Source: CAWJEL01 sp964647255
GTDB taxonomy: Bacteria > Chloroflexota > Anaerolineae > CG2-30-64-16
NCBI GenBank assembly: GCA_964647255.1
Contig: CAZYGI010000001.1
Location: 131,575 to 195,574 of the forward strand
DNA length: 64,000 bases
Direction of reading: 5' to 3'
The position numbers were made by a program, and so were the translations under genes. The notes under the pieces were generated by a model. It was not told the DNA's origin. It saw nothing but the letters and a program-made list of their open reading frames with translations, and did not search any database. Shown here piece by piece: positions 25,072 through 32,581 of this stretch (position 1 is the first letter of the stretch; the number at the start of each line of letters is the position of its first letter).

Positions 25072-25131
25072 GTGACGAGTAACAAGTAACCAGTTACGAG
25101 CACCCAGTTACTCGTTACTGGTTACTCGCTA
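25072..25131. repeat. GTAACGAGTAAC word repeat between PLP-enzyme and vanZ-like genes
   Basis: GACGAGTAACAAGTAACCAG is followed by reverse words CCCAGTTACTCGTTACTGGT, forming an imperfect inverted repeat of about 60 bases. The stop codon of the VanZ-like gene (25115) lies inside it. Confidence 0.8.
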
Positions 25132-25633
25132 GCCCGGATATTCCCCAGGTCAAGACCGCGCCGATCGCCGTCCCCAGGGTGTTCAAAATCACATCATCTA
25201 TATCGGTCGCGCGGCTGGGGATCGCAAGTTGGATCAGCTCGATGCTCACGCTGAGCAAAAGCCCAGCGCCAACGACCCGCAGCCACCAACGCGCCCCGAA
25301 CCGGCGCCGGCGCCGCTCGGCCGGCCGCACAGGAAAGGTTGCTGCCGCCAGCGCAGCGCCCAGCGGGACGAAGACAGCGATGTTCCCCAGCAGATCAACG
25401 GTCAGGTAGGTTCGCGCTGACCGTCGCGCGGATGGGAAATCGGACAACAACAGGTACTTGACCACCTCGATCTTGTGTTTGAACGGCTGCAGGTTGATCT
25501 CGCTGAGCGGATTGCCCATCCGGACGCCCGGGACATTAAGCTCCTGGCTCGGCCGCAGCGTCATCCACAACAACCAGGCGATGATCAAAGCCACGGCGAG
25601 CCAGGCGGCCTGTCGGAACCGAATTCCAGTCAT
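25115..25633 (-). CDS. VanZ-like membrane protein
   Basis: A 172-residue protein with a VanZ-family pattern: an N-terminal membrane helix (AAWLAVALIIAWLLWMTLRP), LGNIAVFVPLGAALA, VVGAGLLLSVSIELIQL, then DIDDVILNTLGTAIGAVL. About four membrane helices are visible. VanZ proteins influence cell-envelope glycopeptide sensitivity; the biochemical role is unknown. It starts four bases after the threonine-synthase-like stop, without a clear ribosome site. The final residues (SNQ) and stop come from the GTAAC word repeat, so the C-terminus may have been altered by the insertion. Confidence 0.8.
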   Translation of the reverse strand: MTGIRFRQAAWLAVALIIAWLLWMTLRPSQELNVPGVRMGNPLSEINLQPFKHKIEVVKYLLLSDFPSARRSARTYLTVDLLGNIAVFVPLGAALAAATFPVRPAERRRRRFGARWWLRVVGAGLLLSVSIELIQLAIPSRATDIDDVILNTLGTAIGAVLTWGISGLASNQ

Positions 25634-25636
25634 GGG

Positions 25637-26914
25637 CTATTTGGCAAGCGCGCGCTTGACGTCCGCTAGATTCTTATCCACAACGGCCGGCTCGCCCACG
25701 CTCTTGCGCGCTGAGGCGATATCCTTCAGGCCGTTGCCGGTGGAGAGGACGACGATGCGCTCGTCAGGCTGCACCAGCCCCTGCTCGACGGCCTTGACCA
25801 GCCCGGCATAGGCGGCCGCGGCAGCCGGCTCGGCGAAGACGCCGCTGCCGCGAGCCAGCGCCGGGATCGCAGCCAGGATTTCAGCATCCGTGATCTTGAT
25901 GTACGCGCCGTCCGTCTCGCGCACCGCGGCCAACGCTTTGATGCGATCCGCGGGCAGGCCGGCCGAGATGCTGTCGGCAATGGTATGCGCATCAATCGGC
26001 GTCATCGCCATCGCGCTGATGCCCGTCCGCCACGCGTCGTACAGCGCAGCCGAGCCGGCAGCCTGCACGCCCATGATCTTCGGCATTTTGGTGATCCAGC
26101 CAAGCGCCATGAGGTCGCGCAGCCCTTTATGCACGCCGCCGATGATGCAGCCGTCGCCCACGGAGACGAAGATGCGGTCCGGCGCATCCCACTGTAGGGG
26201 CGGACGGCCGTCCGCCCCTACCTGCGCGGTCAACTGCTCGCAGATCTCATACGCCGCGGTCTTCTTGCCCTCGCTCATGTACGGATTGTAGCCCGTGTTG
26301 CGGTTGTACCAGCCGAACTCCTTGGCGGCCTGCGCGCACAGCTCGAAGGCATCGTCATAGGTGCCGCGCACCATAATGACGGTGCTGCCATAGACCAGGA
26401 GTTGCGCCACTTTGGCCGGCGGCGCAGACTCGGGCAAGAAGATGACGTTCTTCTGCCCCACGCTGGCGCACATCGCGGAGAGTGCGGCGCCGGCATTGCC
26501 GGTGCTGGCGGTCGTGATCACCTCGGCGCGCCGCTCCTGCGCCTTGACCACGGCGACCACGCTGGCACGATCCTTGAACGATGCGCTGGGCTGGCGGCCC
26601 TCGTCCTTGACCCACACATGCTTCAGCCCCAGGCCCGCAGCCAGCCGATCCGCCCGGTAGAGCGGCGTCCACCCCACGGTCAGCGGGGGCACCGGGCTGT
26701 CCGGCTCCACCGGCAGCAGCGGCTTGTAGCGCCAGATCGTATAGTCGCGGTTCTGCGCCAGCGTCGCCGGGCTGATCCGGCGGCCGATGAGGTCGTAGTC
26801 GTACTGCACATCCACGATGCCGTCATCGCCGTGCTTCGGGCAGACATACTCGATCTCATCCGGCTGGTATTCCGCGCCGCAGATGAGGCATTTGAGGGAG
26901 GTAACGTGATCCAT
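25637..26914 (-). CDS. Threonine-synthase-like PLP enzyme with N-terminal zinc ribbon
   Basis: A 425-residue fold-type II PLP enzyme. A CLICG...YVCPKHG zinc-ribbon-like start is followed by TPLYRADRLAAGLGLKHVWV and the PLP lysine in SASFKDRAS near residue 120. STGNAGAALSAMCA and FVSVGDGCIIGGVHKGLRDL follow (phosphate cup). By family it would convert O-phosphohomoserine to threonine, but the thrC-like family includes enzymes with other beta/gamma elimination substrates. No hom or thrB is near. In this cluster it may process a purine-derived amino acid. About nine residues (VGADGRPPL) come from a perfect 28-nt palindrome (26194-26221). Confidence 0.78.
   Translation of the reverse strand: MDHVTSLKCLICGAEYQPDEIEYVCPKHGDDGIVDVQYDYDLIGRRISPATLAQNRDYTIWRYKPLLPVEPDSPVPPLTVGWTPLYRADRLAAGLGLKHVWVKDEGRQPSASFKDRASVVAVVKAQERRAEVITTASTGNAGAALSAMCASVGQKNVIFLPESAPPAKVAQLLVYGSTVIMVRGTYDDAFELCAQAAKEFGWYNRNTGYNPYMSEGKKTAAYEICEQLTAQVGADGRPPLQWDAPDRIFVSVGDGCIIGGVHKGLRDLMALGWITKMPKIMGVQAAGSAALYDAWRTGISAMAMTPIDAHTIADSISAGLPADRIKALAAVRETDGAYIKITDAEILAAIPALARGSGVFAEPAAAAAYAGLVKAVEQGLVQPDERIVVLSTGNGLKDIASARKSVGEPAVVDKNLADVKRALAK
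26194..26221. repeat. 28-nt perfect palindrome in frame in the threonine-synthase-like gene
   Basis: Arms GTAGGGGCGGACGG and CCGTCCGCCCCTAC are perfect with no loop. It encodes VGADGRPPL on the minus strand between helix and strand of the PLP fold. Confidence 0.88.
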
Positions 26915-26926
26915 GTAACGCTCCGC

Positions 26927-27040
26927 TGGTAGACTGGTAGACTGGTAAATTGGTATACTGGTAGACTAATTCCGGGCTTACCGATCTACCAGTGTACAAA
27001 CTTACCAGTTTACCAACTTACCACGCACCAATCTACGATC
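26927..27040. repeat. TGGTAGACT / TACCAGTTTACC word repeat between genes
   Basis: The left half is GGTAGACTGGTAGACTGG-type words, the right half CTTACCAGTTTACCAACTTA-type words, giving a large imperfect inverted repeat. It fills the gap between the threonine-synthase-like start and the end of the carbamate kinase gene and could fold into a long hairpin in the mRNA. Confidence 0.85.
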
Positions 27041-28004
27041 AATCCGGCACAATATGCGTCCCGGTCTCACCCCGCAGCGCGCGGCCGATGTTTTCCGGGT
27101 TGGTGATGATCGCGTGCTTGCCGCCGTTCTCCATATACCAGATGATGGCCTGGATCTTAGGCGCCATCGAGCCTTTGGCGAAGTGCTTGCCCTCAGCCAG
27201 ATACTTCTTCGCCTCGGACAGGGTCATGCGATCCAACCACTGTTGATCCGGCTTACCGAAGTTGATCGCCACCTTCTCGACCGCGGTGGAAATCAGGAAC
27301 AGGTCGGCCTGGATGCTCTGCGCAAGCAGACTGGAGGCGTAGTCCTTGTCAATGACCGCGGCCGTGCCCTGGTAGTTGCCGTCGCCGGGATCAATCACCG
27401 GGATGCCGCCGCCGCCCACCGTGATAACAACCACGCCCGCGTTGATCAGCGCCTTGACGGTGTCCAGCTCCACGACTTCCTTCGGCAGCGGGGATGCCAC
27501 CACGCGGCGCCAGCCGCGGCCCGCATCCTCGACCACCGACCAGCCCATCTCCGTCTCGCGGCGCTTGGCTTCCGGCTCGCCCATGAAGCCGCCGATGGGC
27601 TTCGAGGGATTCTTGAAAGCGGGATCGTTGCGATCCACCAGCACCTGGGTGATGACAGTCGCGACGTTCTTGTTGATGTGGCGCTGGAACAGCCAGTTTT
27701 GCAGGGTCTGTTGGAGCGCGTAGCCGATGGCGCCCTGGCTGTCCGCGCCGCAGACGTCGAGCGGCACCTCGTGCATCCCCTCGACCTTCGCCGCGATCTC
27801 GGAGCGGCGCAGGATGAAGCCGACCTGCGGCCCGTTGCCATGGCCGATCGCGACGTCCCACCCCGCCTCGATCATGTCGGCGATGTGACGGGTGGTTTCC
27901 TTGGCTGCATCGTATTGGTCTTCGACCGACTGATGCTTGGTGTCCAAAATCAACGAATTACCGCCGATGGCGACGACAGCGACTTTCTTAGCCTGAGAGG
28001 TCAT
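27039..28004 (-). CDS. arcC: Carbamate kinase (YqeA/ArcC)
   Basis: A 321-residue amino-acid-kinase-fold enzyme: AVVAIGGNSLILD at the start, GHGNGPQVGFILRRSEIA near residue 55, GGFMGEPEAKRRETEMGWSV, VVITVGGGGIPVIDPGD and VIDKDYASSLLAQSIQADLF. It makes ATP from carbamoyl phosphate and ADP, releasing CO2 and ammonia. In the ygeW cluster of E. coli the equivalent is yqeA. It sits directly downstream of ygeW (gap 9 bases), so YgeW can deliver carbamoyl phosphate for energy gain. TAGGAGATAACT precedes the ATG. Confidence 0.93.
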   Translation of the reverse strand: MTSQAKKVAVVAIGGNSLILDTKHQSVEDQYDAAKETTRHIADMIEAGWDVAIGHGNGPQVGFILRRSEIAAKVEGMHEVPLDVCGADSQGAIGYALQQTLQNWLFQRHINKNVATVITQVLVDRNDPAFKNPSKPIGGFMGEPEAKRRETEMGWSVVEDAGRGWRRVVASPLPKEVVELDTVKALINAGVVVITVGGGGIPVIDPGDGNYQGTAAVIDKDYASSLLAQSIQADLFLISTAVEKVAINFGKPDQQWLDRMTLSEAKKYLAEGKHFAKGSMAPKIQAIIWYMENGGKHAIITNPENIGRALRGETGTHIVPD

Positions 28005-28013
28005 AGTTATCTC

Positions 28014-29000
28014 CTACATCGTCAACGCCATCACGGCCTTCTGCGCGTGCAGCCGGTTCTCCGCCTGATCGTAAACCACCGAGTTCGGGCCATCAATGAC
28101 GCCGTCGGTGACCTCGATGTTGCGGTCGGCGGGCAGTGGGTGCATGTAGATCGCGTCGGGCTGCGCCAGGGCCATCTTAGCCTCATCGGTGATCCAGTTC
28201 TTGTAGGAATCCTGGAGCTTCTTGCCCTCCAGCTTGTCGGCAGTGGTCAGCAGCGGGCCCCACGACTTGGCGTAGATGACGTCCGCGTCCCGGAATGCGA
28301 TATCCATGCCGTTAACATCTTCCACGATCTCGAAGTTAGTCTTGTATTTGCGCGCCTGCTCCTCGGCCATGCCCACGATTTCCGGCATCAGTTGGAAGCC
28401 GGGCGGGTAGGCGAGGGTGACGTCCATGCCGAAGCGCGGCATCTGCAGAATCAGCGATTGCGGCACCGAGATCGGCTTGAGGTACGACGCGGCGTACGCC
28501 CAGGACACGACGATCTTCTTCTTGCGCAGGTCGCGGCCCTTCTTTTCCATGATGGTCATCAGGTCGGCCAGGCACTGAAACGGATGGTAGATGTCGCACT
28601 GCATGTTGAGCACCGGCACGCGCGACGCCTTCGCCACTGCGTTGATGTACTTATTGCCGTCGAGCCAGTCGCAGTGGCGGATGGCGATGCCGTCGAAGTA
28701 GCGACCGAAGATCTCGCCGATCTCCTTCGGGGTATCGCCGTGGGAAATCTGGGTGGTGTTGGAGTCAATGAACGCGCCGTGGCCGCCGAGCTGGGCCATG
28801 CCGGCCTCGAACGAGCCGCGGGTGCGGGTGCTGCTGAAGAAGAACAGCATCGCTAGCACCTTGTCGCGCAGATACGCGTGGGGTTCGTTCAGCGCGCGCT
28901 TGCGCTTCAGATCGAACGCCACGTCCAGGACGGTTTCGACCTCCTCCTTCGAGAAGTCGAGGTCGCCGATGAGATCACGACCGTGGAGATAGGTTTGCAT
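28014..29000 (-). CDS. ygeW: Knotted carbamoyltransferase YgeW
   Basis: A 328-residue carbamoyltransferase. The carbamoyl-phosphate site is FFFSSTRTRGSFEAGMAQLG near residue 52 (STRTR), with HPFQCLADLMTI in place of the usual HPxQ and the C-terminal IYMHPLPADRNIEVTDGVID. The pattern is that of the YgeW subgroup (SWAYAASYLKPISVPQSLIL and a knotted domain). Its amino-acid substrate was long unknown. In urate-degrading bacteria the cluster needs it, and it is thought to run towards carbamoyl phosphate. The ATG at 29000 with AAGGAG eight bases before it is chosen; the longer frame adds 18 codons of repeat-derived sequence. Confidence 0.93.
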   Translation of the reverse strand: MQTYLHGRDLIGDLDFSKEEVETVLDVAFDLKRKRALNEPHAYLRDKVLAMLFFFSSTRTRGSFEAGMAQLGGHGAFIDSNTTQISHGDTPKEIGEIFGRYFDGIAIRHCDWLDGNKYINAVAKASRVPVLNMQCDIYHPFQCLADLMTIMEKKGRDLRKKKIVVSWAYAASYLKPISVPQSLILQMPRFGMDVTLAYPPGFQLMPEIVGMAEEQARKYKTNFEIVEDVNGMDIAFRDADVIYAKSWGPLLTTADKLEGKKLQDSYKNWITDEAKMALAQPDAIYMHPLPADRNIEVTDGVIDGPNSVVYDQAENRLHAQKAVMALTM

Positions 29001-29028
29001 AGGTTGGTCTCCTTGTTTGGGGTGTGTC

Positions 29029-29101
29029 GGGTAAGCGGGGAAACAGGTAGACAAGGAAACCAGGGATACTGGCCTTGTCTACTTGTTTCCTTGTCTACCC
29101 C
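29029..29101. repeat. GGTAGACAAGGAAA inverted repeat upstream of ygeW
   Basis: Perfect 14-nt arms 29046-29059 and 29086-29099, with further CTTGTCTACTTG words between. It lies 29-101 bases upstream of the ygeW start, so it could shape the leader of the mRNA. Related words occur at 19153-19195 between the two XDH genes. Confidence 0.75.
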
Positions 29102-29158
29102 TTCGATTTGCGGAAGCAGTTGTCCCTGACCCAGTGTACCAAGCATCAATCTAGCAGT

Positions 29159-30154
29159 TTACCGATTGGCGATTTCGTCCGTGCGGCCCAAGACGAGCGC
29201 CAACAGCGCCATGCGCATCACGACGCCGTGGTACGCCTCCTGCCAGTAGCGCGACCACTTGGTGGCATCCACGTCGAGCGGGATCTCGTCCATGCGCGGC
29301 AGCGAGTGGAGCAGGATCGCGTCCGACTTGGCCTTGGTCGCCAGCAGCTCGCGGGTGATCTTGTAGGCCGGCGGGGTCAGGCTATGATCCTTGCTGGCTT
29401 CCTGGCGGGCCTGGGTGTAGTCGGGCTGGATCACCGGCTCGACCAGGATCACATCTGCGTCCGCGATGACCTGCTCAACATGCTCGGCTTCTTTGAAATC
29501 TAGCGAGTACTGGCGGAAGTCCGCCTTGTACGATTCGGGCATGCGCATGTCCGGCGACCCGGGGAAGAGCGCATCCGCAGTTGGGCCGACGAAGGTGATC
29601 GGGCAGTCAAACTGCGTCAGCGCATAGCCCAGGGAGTGCATGGTGCGCATCCGCATGTCGCCGACCGCCACCCACCTCAGACCATCAATGCGACCCTTGG
29701 TGCGCAGAACGGTGTAAAGATCGGTCAGAATCTGAGTCGGGTGCTCGCCCCAGCCGTCGCCGCCGTTGATGATCGGCACAGACGACCACTTAGCGGCCTC
29801 CTGCGGCGCGCCCATCTGGTAGTGGCGCATCACGATCACGTCGCCGTAGAACTCCAGCATCTTGACGGTGTCTTTGATGGACTCCTGATACCAATCGCCC
29901 GCGCGGGTCATCTTGGCATCGGAGAAGCCGGTCACGTGCCCGCCCAGGCGGTGCATCGCCGCCTCATGCGCCAGGCGCGTGCGGGTGGACGGCTGATAGA
30001 ATGCCGTCACCAGCGTCTTGTCTTTCAGCAGATCACCGTTGTGCCGGTTACGCGCAAATGGCTCCATCTGTTCCGCAACATCGAACACGCGGAAGAATTC
30101 CTGCCGCTCGAAATCCTTGAGCGAAAGGATGTCACGACCCTCAAAACTACGCAT
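29159..30154 (-). CDS. Aspartate/ornithine carbamoyltransferase family protein (PyrB-like)
   Basis: A 331-residue carbamoyltransferase distinct from YgeW. The carbamoyl-phosphate site is VTAFYQPSTRTRLAHEAAMH near residue 48, with NGGDGWGEHPTQILTDLYTV and LHSLPRMDEIPLDVDATKWS at the C-terminus. The HPTQ and HSLPR motifs are those of aspartate carbamoyltransferase. No pyrimidine biosynthesis genes are adjacent, and its place between ygeW and ygeY suggests a catabolic role with the ring-opening pathway. It starts at the ATG at 30154, with AGGGGAGG upstream; the longer frame only reads repeat sequence. Confidence 0.85.
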   Translation of the reverse strand: MRSFEGRDILSLKDFERQEFFRVFDVAEQMEPFARNRHNGDLLKDKTLVTAFYQPSTRTRLAHEAAMHRLGGHVTGFSDAKMTRAGDWYQESIKDTVKMLEFYGDVIVMRHYQMGAPQEAAKWSSVPIINGGDGWGEHPTQILTDLYTVLRTKGRIDGLRWVAVGDMRMRTMHSLGYALTQFDCPITFVGPTADALFPGSPDMRMPESYKADFRQYSLDFKEAEHVEQVIADADVILVEPVIQPDYTQARQEASKDHSLTPPAYKITRELLATKAKSDAILLHSLPRMDEIPLDVDATKWSRYWQEAYHGVVMRMALLALVLGRTDEIANR

Positions 30155-30172
30155 TGCGAAAGCCTCCCCTTT

Positions 30173-30290
30173 GAGTGAATTTAGAATTGCATATGACGAA
30201 TTGAGAATGACGAATGACGAGTGACTACCGAAGCTTGAGAGTCTCCGGTCCAACCGTCCATCGTACTTCGTAATTCATCATCCGTAATTT
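30173..30290. repeat. ATGACGAATTG word repeat between ygeY and the PyrB-like gene
   Basis: Words such as ATGACGAATTGAGAATGACG and ACGAATGACGAGTGAC are followed by TACTTCGTAATTCATCATCC, their rough complement. The 134-base gap between the two genes is almost wholly this repeat. Confidence 0.75.
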
Positions 30291-31500
30291 ATTCAGCCAG
30301 CATCTTCGGCAGCAGCGCGTAAAACTCTGCGGCCTTCACTACGTCGTCCAGCGGGACCTGCTCGTGGCGCATGTGCGCGGTCTTCTCGTCGCCGGGGCCG
30401 AAGCCGATGGCGGGGATGCCCGCCTTACCGGCCCAGTAGGTGCCGTTGGTCGAGAAGTCCCACGTGCCGAGCGGCCGCTCCTCGCCCCACAGCGCCTTGA
30501 TCGTCTGCTGGCCGGCCTGCGCCAGCGGATGGTTGTCTTCCAGCAGCCACGCGGGATAATACTTCAACACCGGGAAGACGAACCCCGTGTAGGACGGCTC
30601 GTCGTAGAAGAGCTCCTCAACGGCGATCTCTTCCTGAAGGTAGTCGGGAATGAGCCCTTTGACCTGCGCGATGACCATGTCGTGCGGCTCGTTCGAGGTG
30701 ATGCGCCGGTCAATATAGATGGTGAACTCATCCGGCACAGCGTTGAGGGAGGCCGTGCGGACGTGAACATCGGTGACCGCGATGGAAGGCATCCCCTGGA
30801 TCGGATGGCCACCCATGCCGAAATGGAAGCGCCGATCCAGCTCGCGAATCTGCGTGATGATCGCCGCCATCTTGTAGACCGCGTTATCGCCCAGGTAGTG
30901 CGAGGCCGCATGGGCCGAACGACCGGAGGCCGTGATCTTCATCTCGATGCGACCCTTGTGCCCGCGGTACACGTTCATCTTGGTCGGCTCGCCGATCACG
31001 ACGAAATCGGGGCGCACCTGGGGATCGGCCTCGACGAATGCGTTGGGCGCGATGCCGTCGCACCATTCTTCCATGTTGCCGAAGTAGTAAGCGGTATAGC
31101 CCTCTAGCAGGCCCAGATCGCGGGCAATCGCCAGGCCGTACACCATGCCCGGCGTGCTGTTCTTTTCATCGCACGCGCCGCGAGCGAACAGGATGCCGTT
31201 CTCCACTTTGCCGACAAACGGGTCCCATTCCCATTCGCTGGGATCGCCCACGCCGACGGTGTCAATGTGCGAATCGAAGAGGATCTTCTTGGGCCCATCG
31301 CCGATGCGACCGATCGTGTTGCCCATCTTGTCGAAACGCGCCTCGTCGAAGCCCAATTTCCGCATCTCGGCCTGAATGCGTTCGCCCACCGGGCCGATCT
31401 GGGAGTTCATGCTGGGGATCGCGCAGATGTCGCGCATGAACTGGATGATCTCATCGCGATGCGCCTGGACGCGGTGCTTAATTTCGTTGATCTGATCCAT
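30289..31500 (-). CDS. ygeY: YgeY family selenium-metabolism-linked M20 hydrolase
   Basis: A 403-residue M20 metallopeptidase/amidohydrolase. Metal ligands lie in ILFDSHIDTVGVGDPSEWEW (HxD near residue 78), CDEKNSTPGM (Asp near 113), the catalytic Glu in YFGNMEEWCDG and the C-terminal His in EKTAHMRHEQVPLDD. The sequence matches YgeY closely (FVEADPQVRPDFVVIGEPTK), including GHKGRIEMKITASGRSAHAA. In the purine/urate cluster YgeY would hydrolyse an N-carbamoyl or amide intermediate in the last ring-opening steps. Its position beside the carbamoyltransferases supports this. The start at 31500 is preceded by GGAGGTAGTTCA. Confidence 0.92.
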   Translation of the reverse strand: MDQINEIKHRVQAHRDEIIQFMRDICAIPSMNSQIGPVGERIQAEMRKLGFDEARFDKMGNTIGRIGDGPKKILFDSHIDTVGVGDPSEWEWDPFVGKVENGILFARGACDEKNSTPGMVYGLAIARDLGLLEGYTAYYFGNMEEWCDGIAPNAFVEADPQVRPDFVVIGEPTKMNVYRGHKGRIEMKITASGRSAHAASHYLGDNAVYKMAAIITQIRELDRRFHFGMGGHPIQGMPSIAVTDVHVRTASLNAVPDEFTIYIDRRITSNEPHDMVIAQVKGLIPDYLQEEIAVEELFYDEPSYTGFVFPVLKYYPAWLLEDNHPLAQAGQQTIKALWGEERPLGTWDFSTNGTYWAGKAGIPAIGFGPGDEKTAHMRHEQVPLDDVVKAAEFYALLPKMLAE

Positions 31501-31554
31501 TGAACTACCTCCGAAGTGAAGTGAGAGAACCGTCGGTGACGGCCGCGCAGGAGA

Positions 31555-32310
31555 TCACACGCCTGCAATCCGCCGCACGACGTGAAAACGAAAATACCCG
31601 GGAAAGAAATGGCTGATCGAATAATCTACGATCTGCCCATCCGTTGCAAACAACTGCGCCACCAGCTCCATCAGCGGCGCACCCTTCGGGATGCGCAGCG
31701 CATGGGCCAGGCTGGCGTCCGCAGCTTCCGAGGCCAGCTCGGTGCGCGAATACGCCAACGCCGGCCAGCCGCGCGCCCGTAGCGAGTCCAACACCGAGCC
31801 GCTGAACCCGGGGCCGAGATCGGTCTGACGGAAAAATCGTTGCGGCAGGACATCCGTCAAATGCGCAACGGGCTTGTCTTTCGCCAGAATCACACGCGTG
31901 ACGCATGTGACCATCTCAGGGGCGGCCAACGCCAGGCCTTCTGTTTCGTCCGGAGTAGCCACCCGTTCACAGATGGTCGCCTCCCCCATCTGGACCTGCA
32001 GGCCCGCACGATTTGCCATCTGCTCGATGCTTTCCAGCACTTCCAGGCCGGCCTCGATCACCGGTATCCGCTCCGCCACGAAGGTGCCAACTCCGTGCCG
32101 GCGGATGATGATCCCTTCCTGCTCCAGATGACGCAATGCCTCACGCAGCGTCGGTCGCGAGATACCCAACCGCCCGGACAGTTCGATCTCAGAGGGCAAC
32201 CGCTCGCCGGGCACGTATTCACCCTGAATTAAGTTGGCTAAAACTTCGCTCGCTTGGGCGTACAGCGGACGCTGATCAATCCGCAAGGGAGAGTGTGTGT
32301 TCGGAATCAC
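31555..32310 (-). CDS. GntR family transcriptional regulator with UTRA sensor domain
   Basis: A 251-residue repressor-type protein. The N-terminal winged helix (LIQGEYVPGERLPSEIELSG, then RLGISRPTLREALRHLEQEG) is a GntR HTH, and the C-terminal UTRA (HutC-like) ligand domain ends in SHFFPGYFRFHVVRRIAGV. It lies inside the purine cluster between ygeY and the DHOD-like gene, so it is a good candidate for the pathway regulator, sensing a purine intermediate. The GTG at 32310 is preferred for its AAGGGA site; a GTG at 32325 is possible. A TATAAT lies on the same strand at 32384-32389. Confidence 0.85.
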   Translation of the reverse strand: MIPNTHSPLRIDQRPLYAQASEVLANLIQGEYVPGERLPSEIELSGRLGISRPTLREALRHLEQEGIIIRRHGVGTFVAERIPVIEAGLEVLESIEQMANRAGLQVQMGEATICERVATPDETEGLALAAPEMVTCVTRVILAKDKPVAHLTDVLPQRFFRQTDLGPGFSGSVLDSLRARGWPALAYSRTELASEAADASLAHALRIPKGAPLMELVAQLFATDGQIVDYSISHFFPGYFRFHVVRRIAGV

Positions 32311-32383
32311 GGCCGATCCCTTCACTTGTTATCAAGCGACGCTACCATGTAGAGGTGTGGTTGTAAGATGTCTGACCTCTTGC

Positions 32384-32389
32384 ATTATA
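32384..32389 (-). promoter_or_regulatory. Probable -10 element of the GntR gene
   Basis: On the minus strand the sequence reads TTTGAGTATAATGC, a perfect TATAAT about 75 bases before the start codon. No convincing -35 was found. The following leader (ACATCTTACAACCACACCTC) might hold an operator for autoregulation. Confidence 0.5.
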
Positions 32390-32470
32390 CTCAAACCCGA
32401 TCAGAAAGCAAATCCAGATCAGAGCAAAGACAGGCCGCCGGGGAAAGCACAGAGCGGCAAGAACGCAAAG

Positions 32471-32511
32471 CGGGCCTCCGAAACCTGCTGGCAGGAGGCT
32501 TCGGAGGCCCG
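32471..32511. repeat. 12-bp hairpin between DHOD-like and GntR genes
   Basis: Arms CGGGCCTCCGAA (32471-32482) and TTCGGAGGCCCG (32500-32511) are perfect, with an inner CCTGC/GCAGG pair. It is about 70 bases past the end of the DHOD-like gene on the minus strand, so it could end that transcript, but no T-run is present. The remainder of the 271-base gap 32311-32581 shows only the promoter. Confidence 0.6.
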
Positions 32512-32581
32512 CGGGGGACGGCAGATGAGAGCGAAGGCCGGAATCATTGGACTCCGCACCGCTGCAACCGGCGCCTGACTG

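Noticed and set aside
26927..27040. A possible tRNA or riboswitch fold.
   Set aside because: The folding comes from complementary words; no conserved tRNA or purine-riboswitch core was found. The same applies to 41260-41373.
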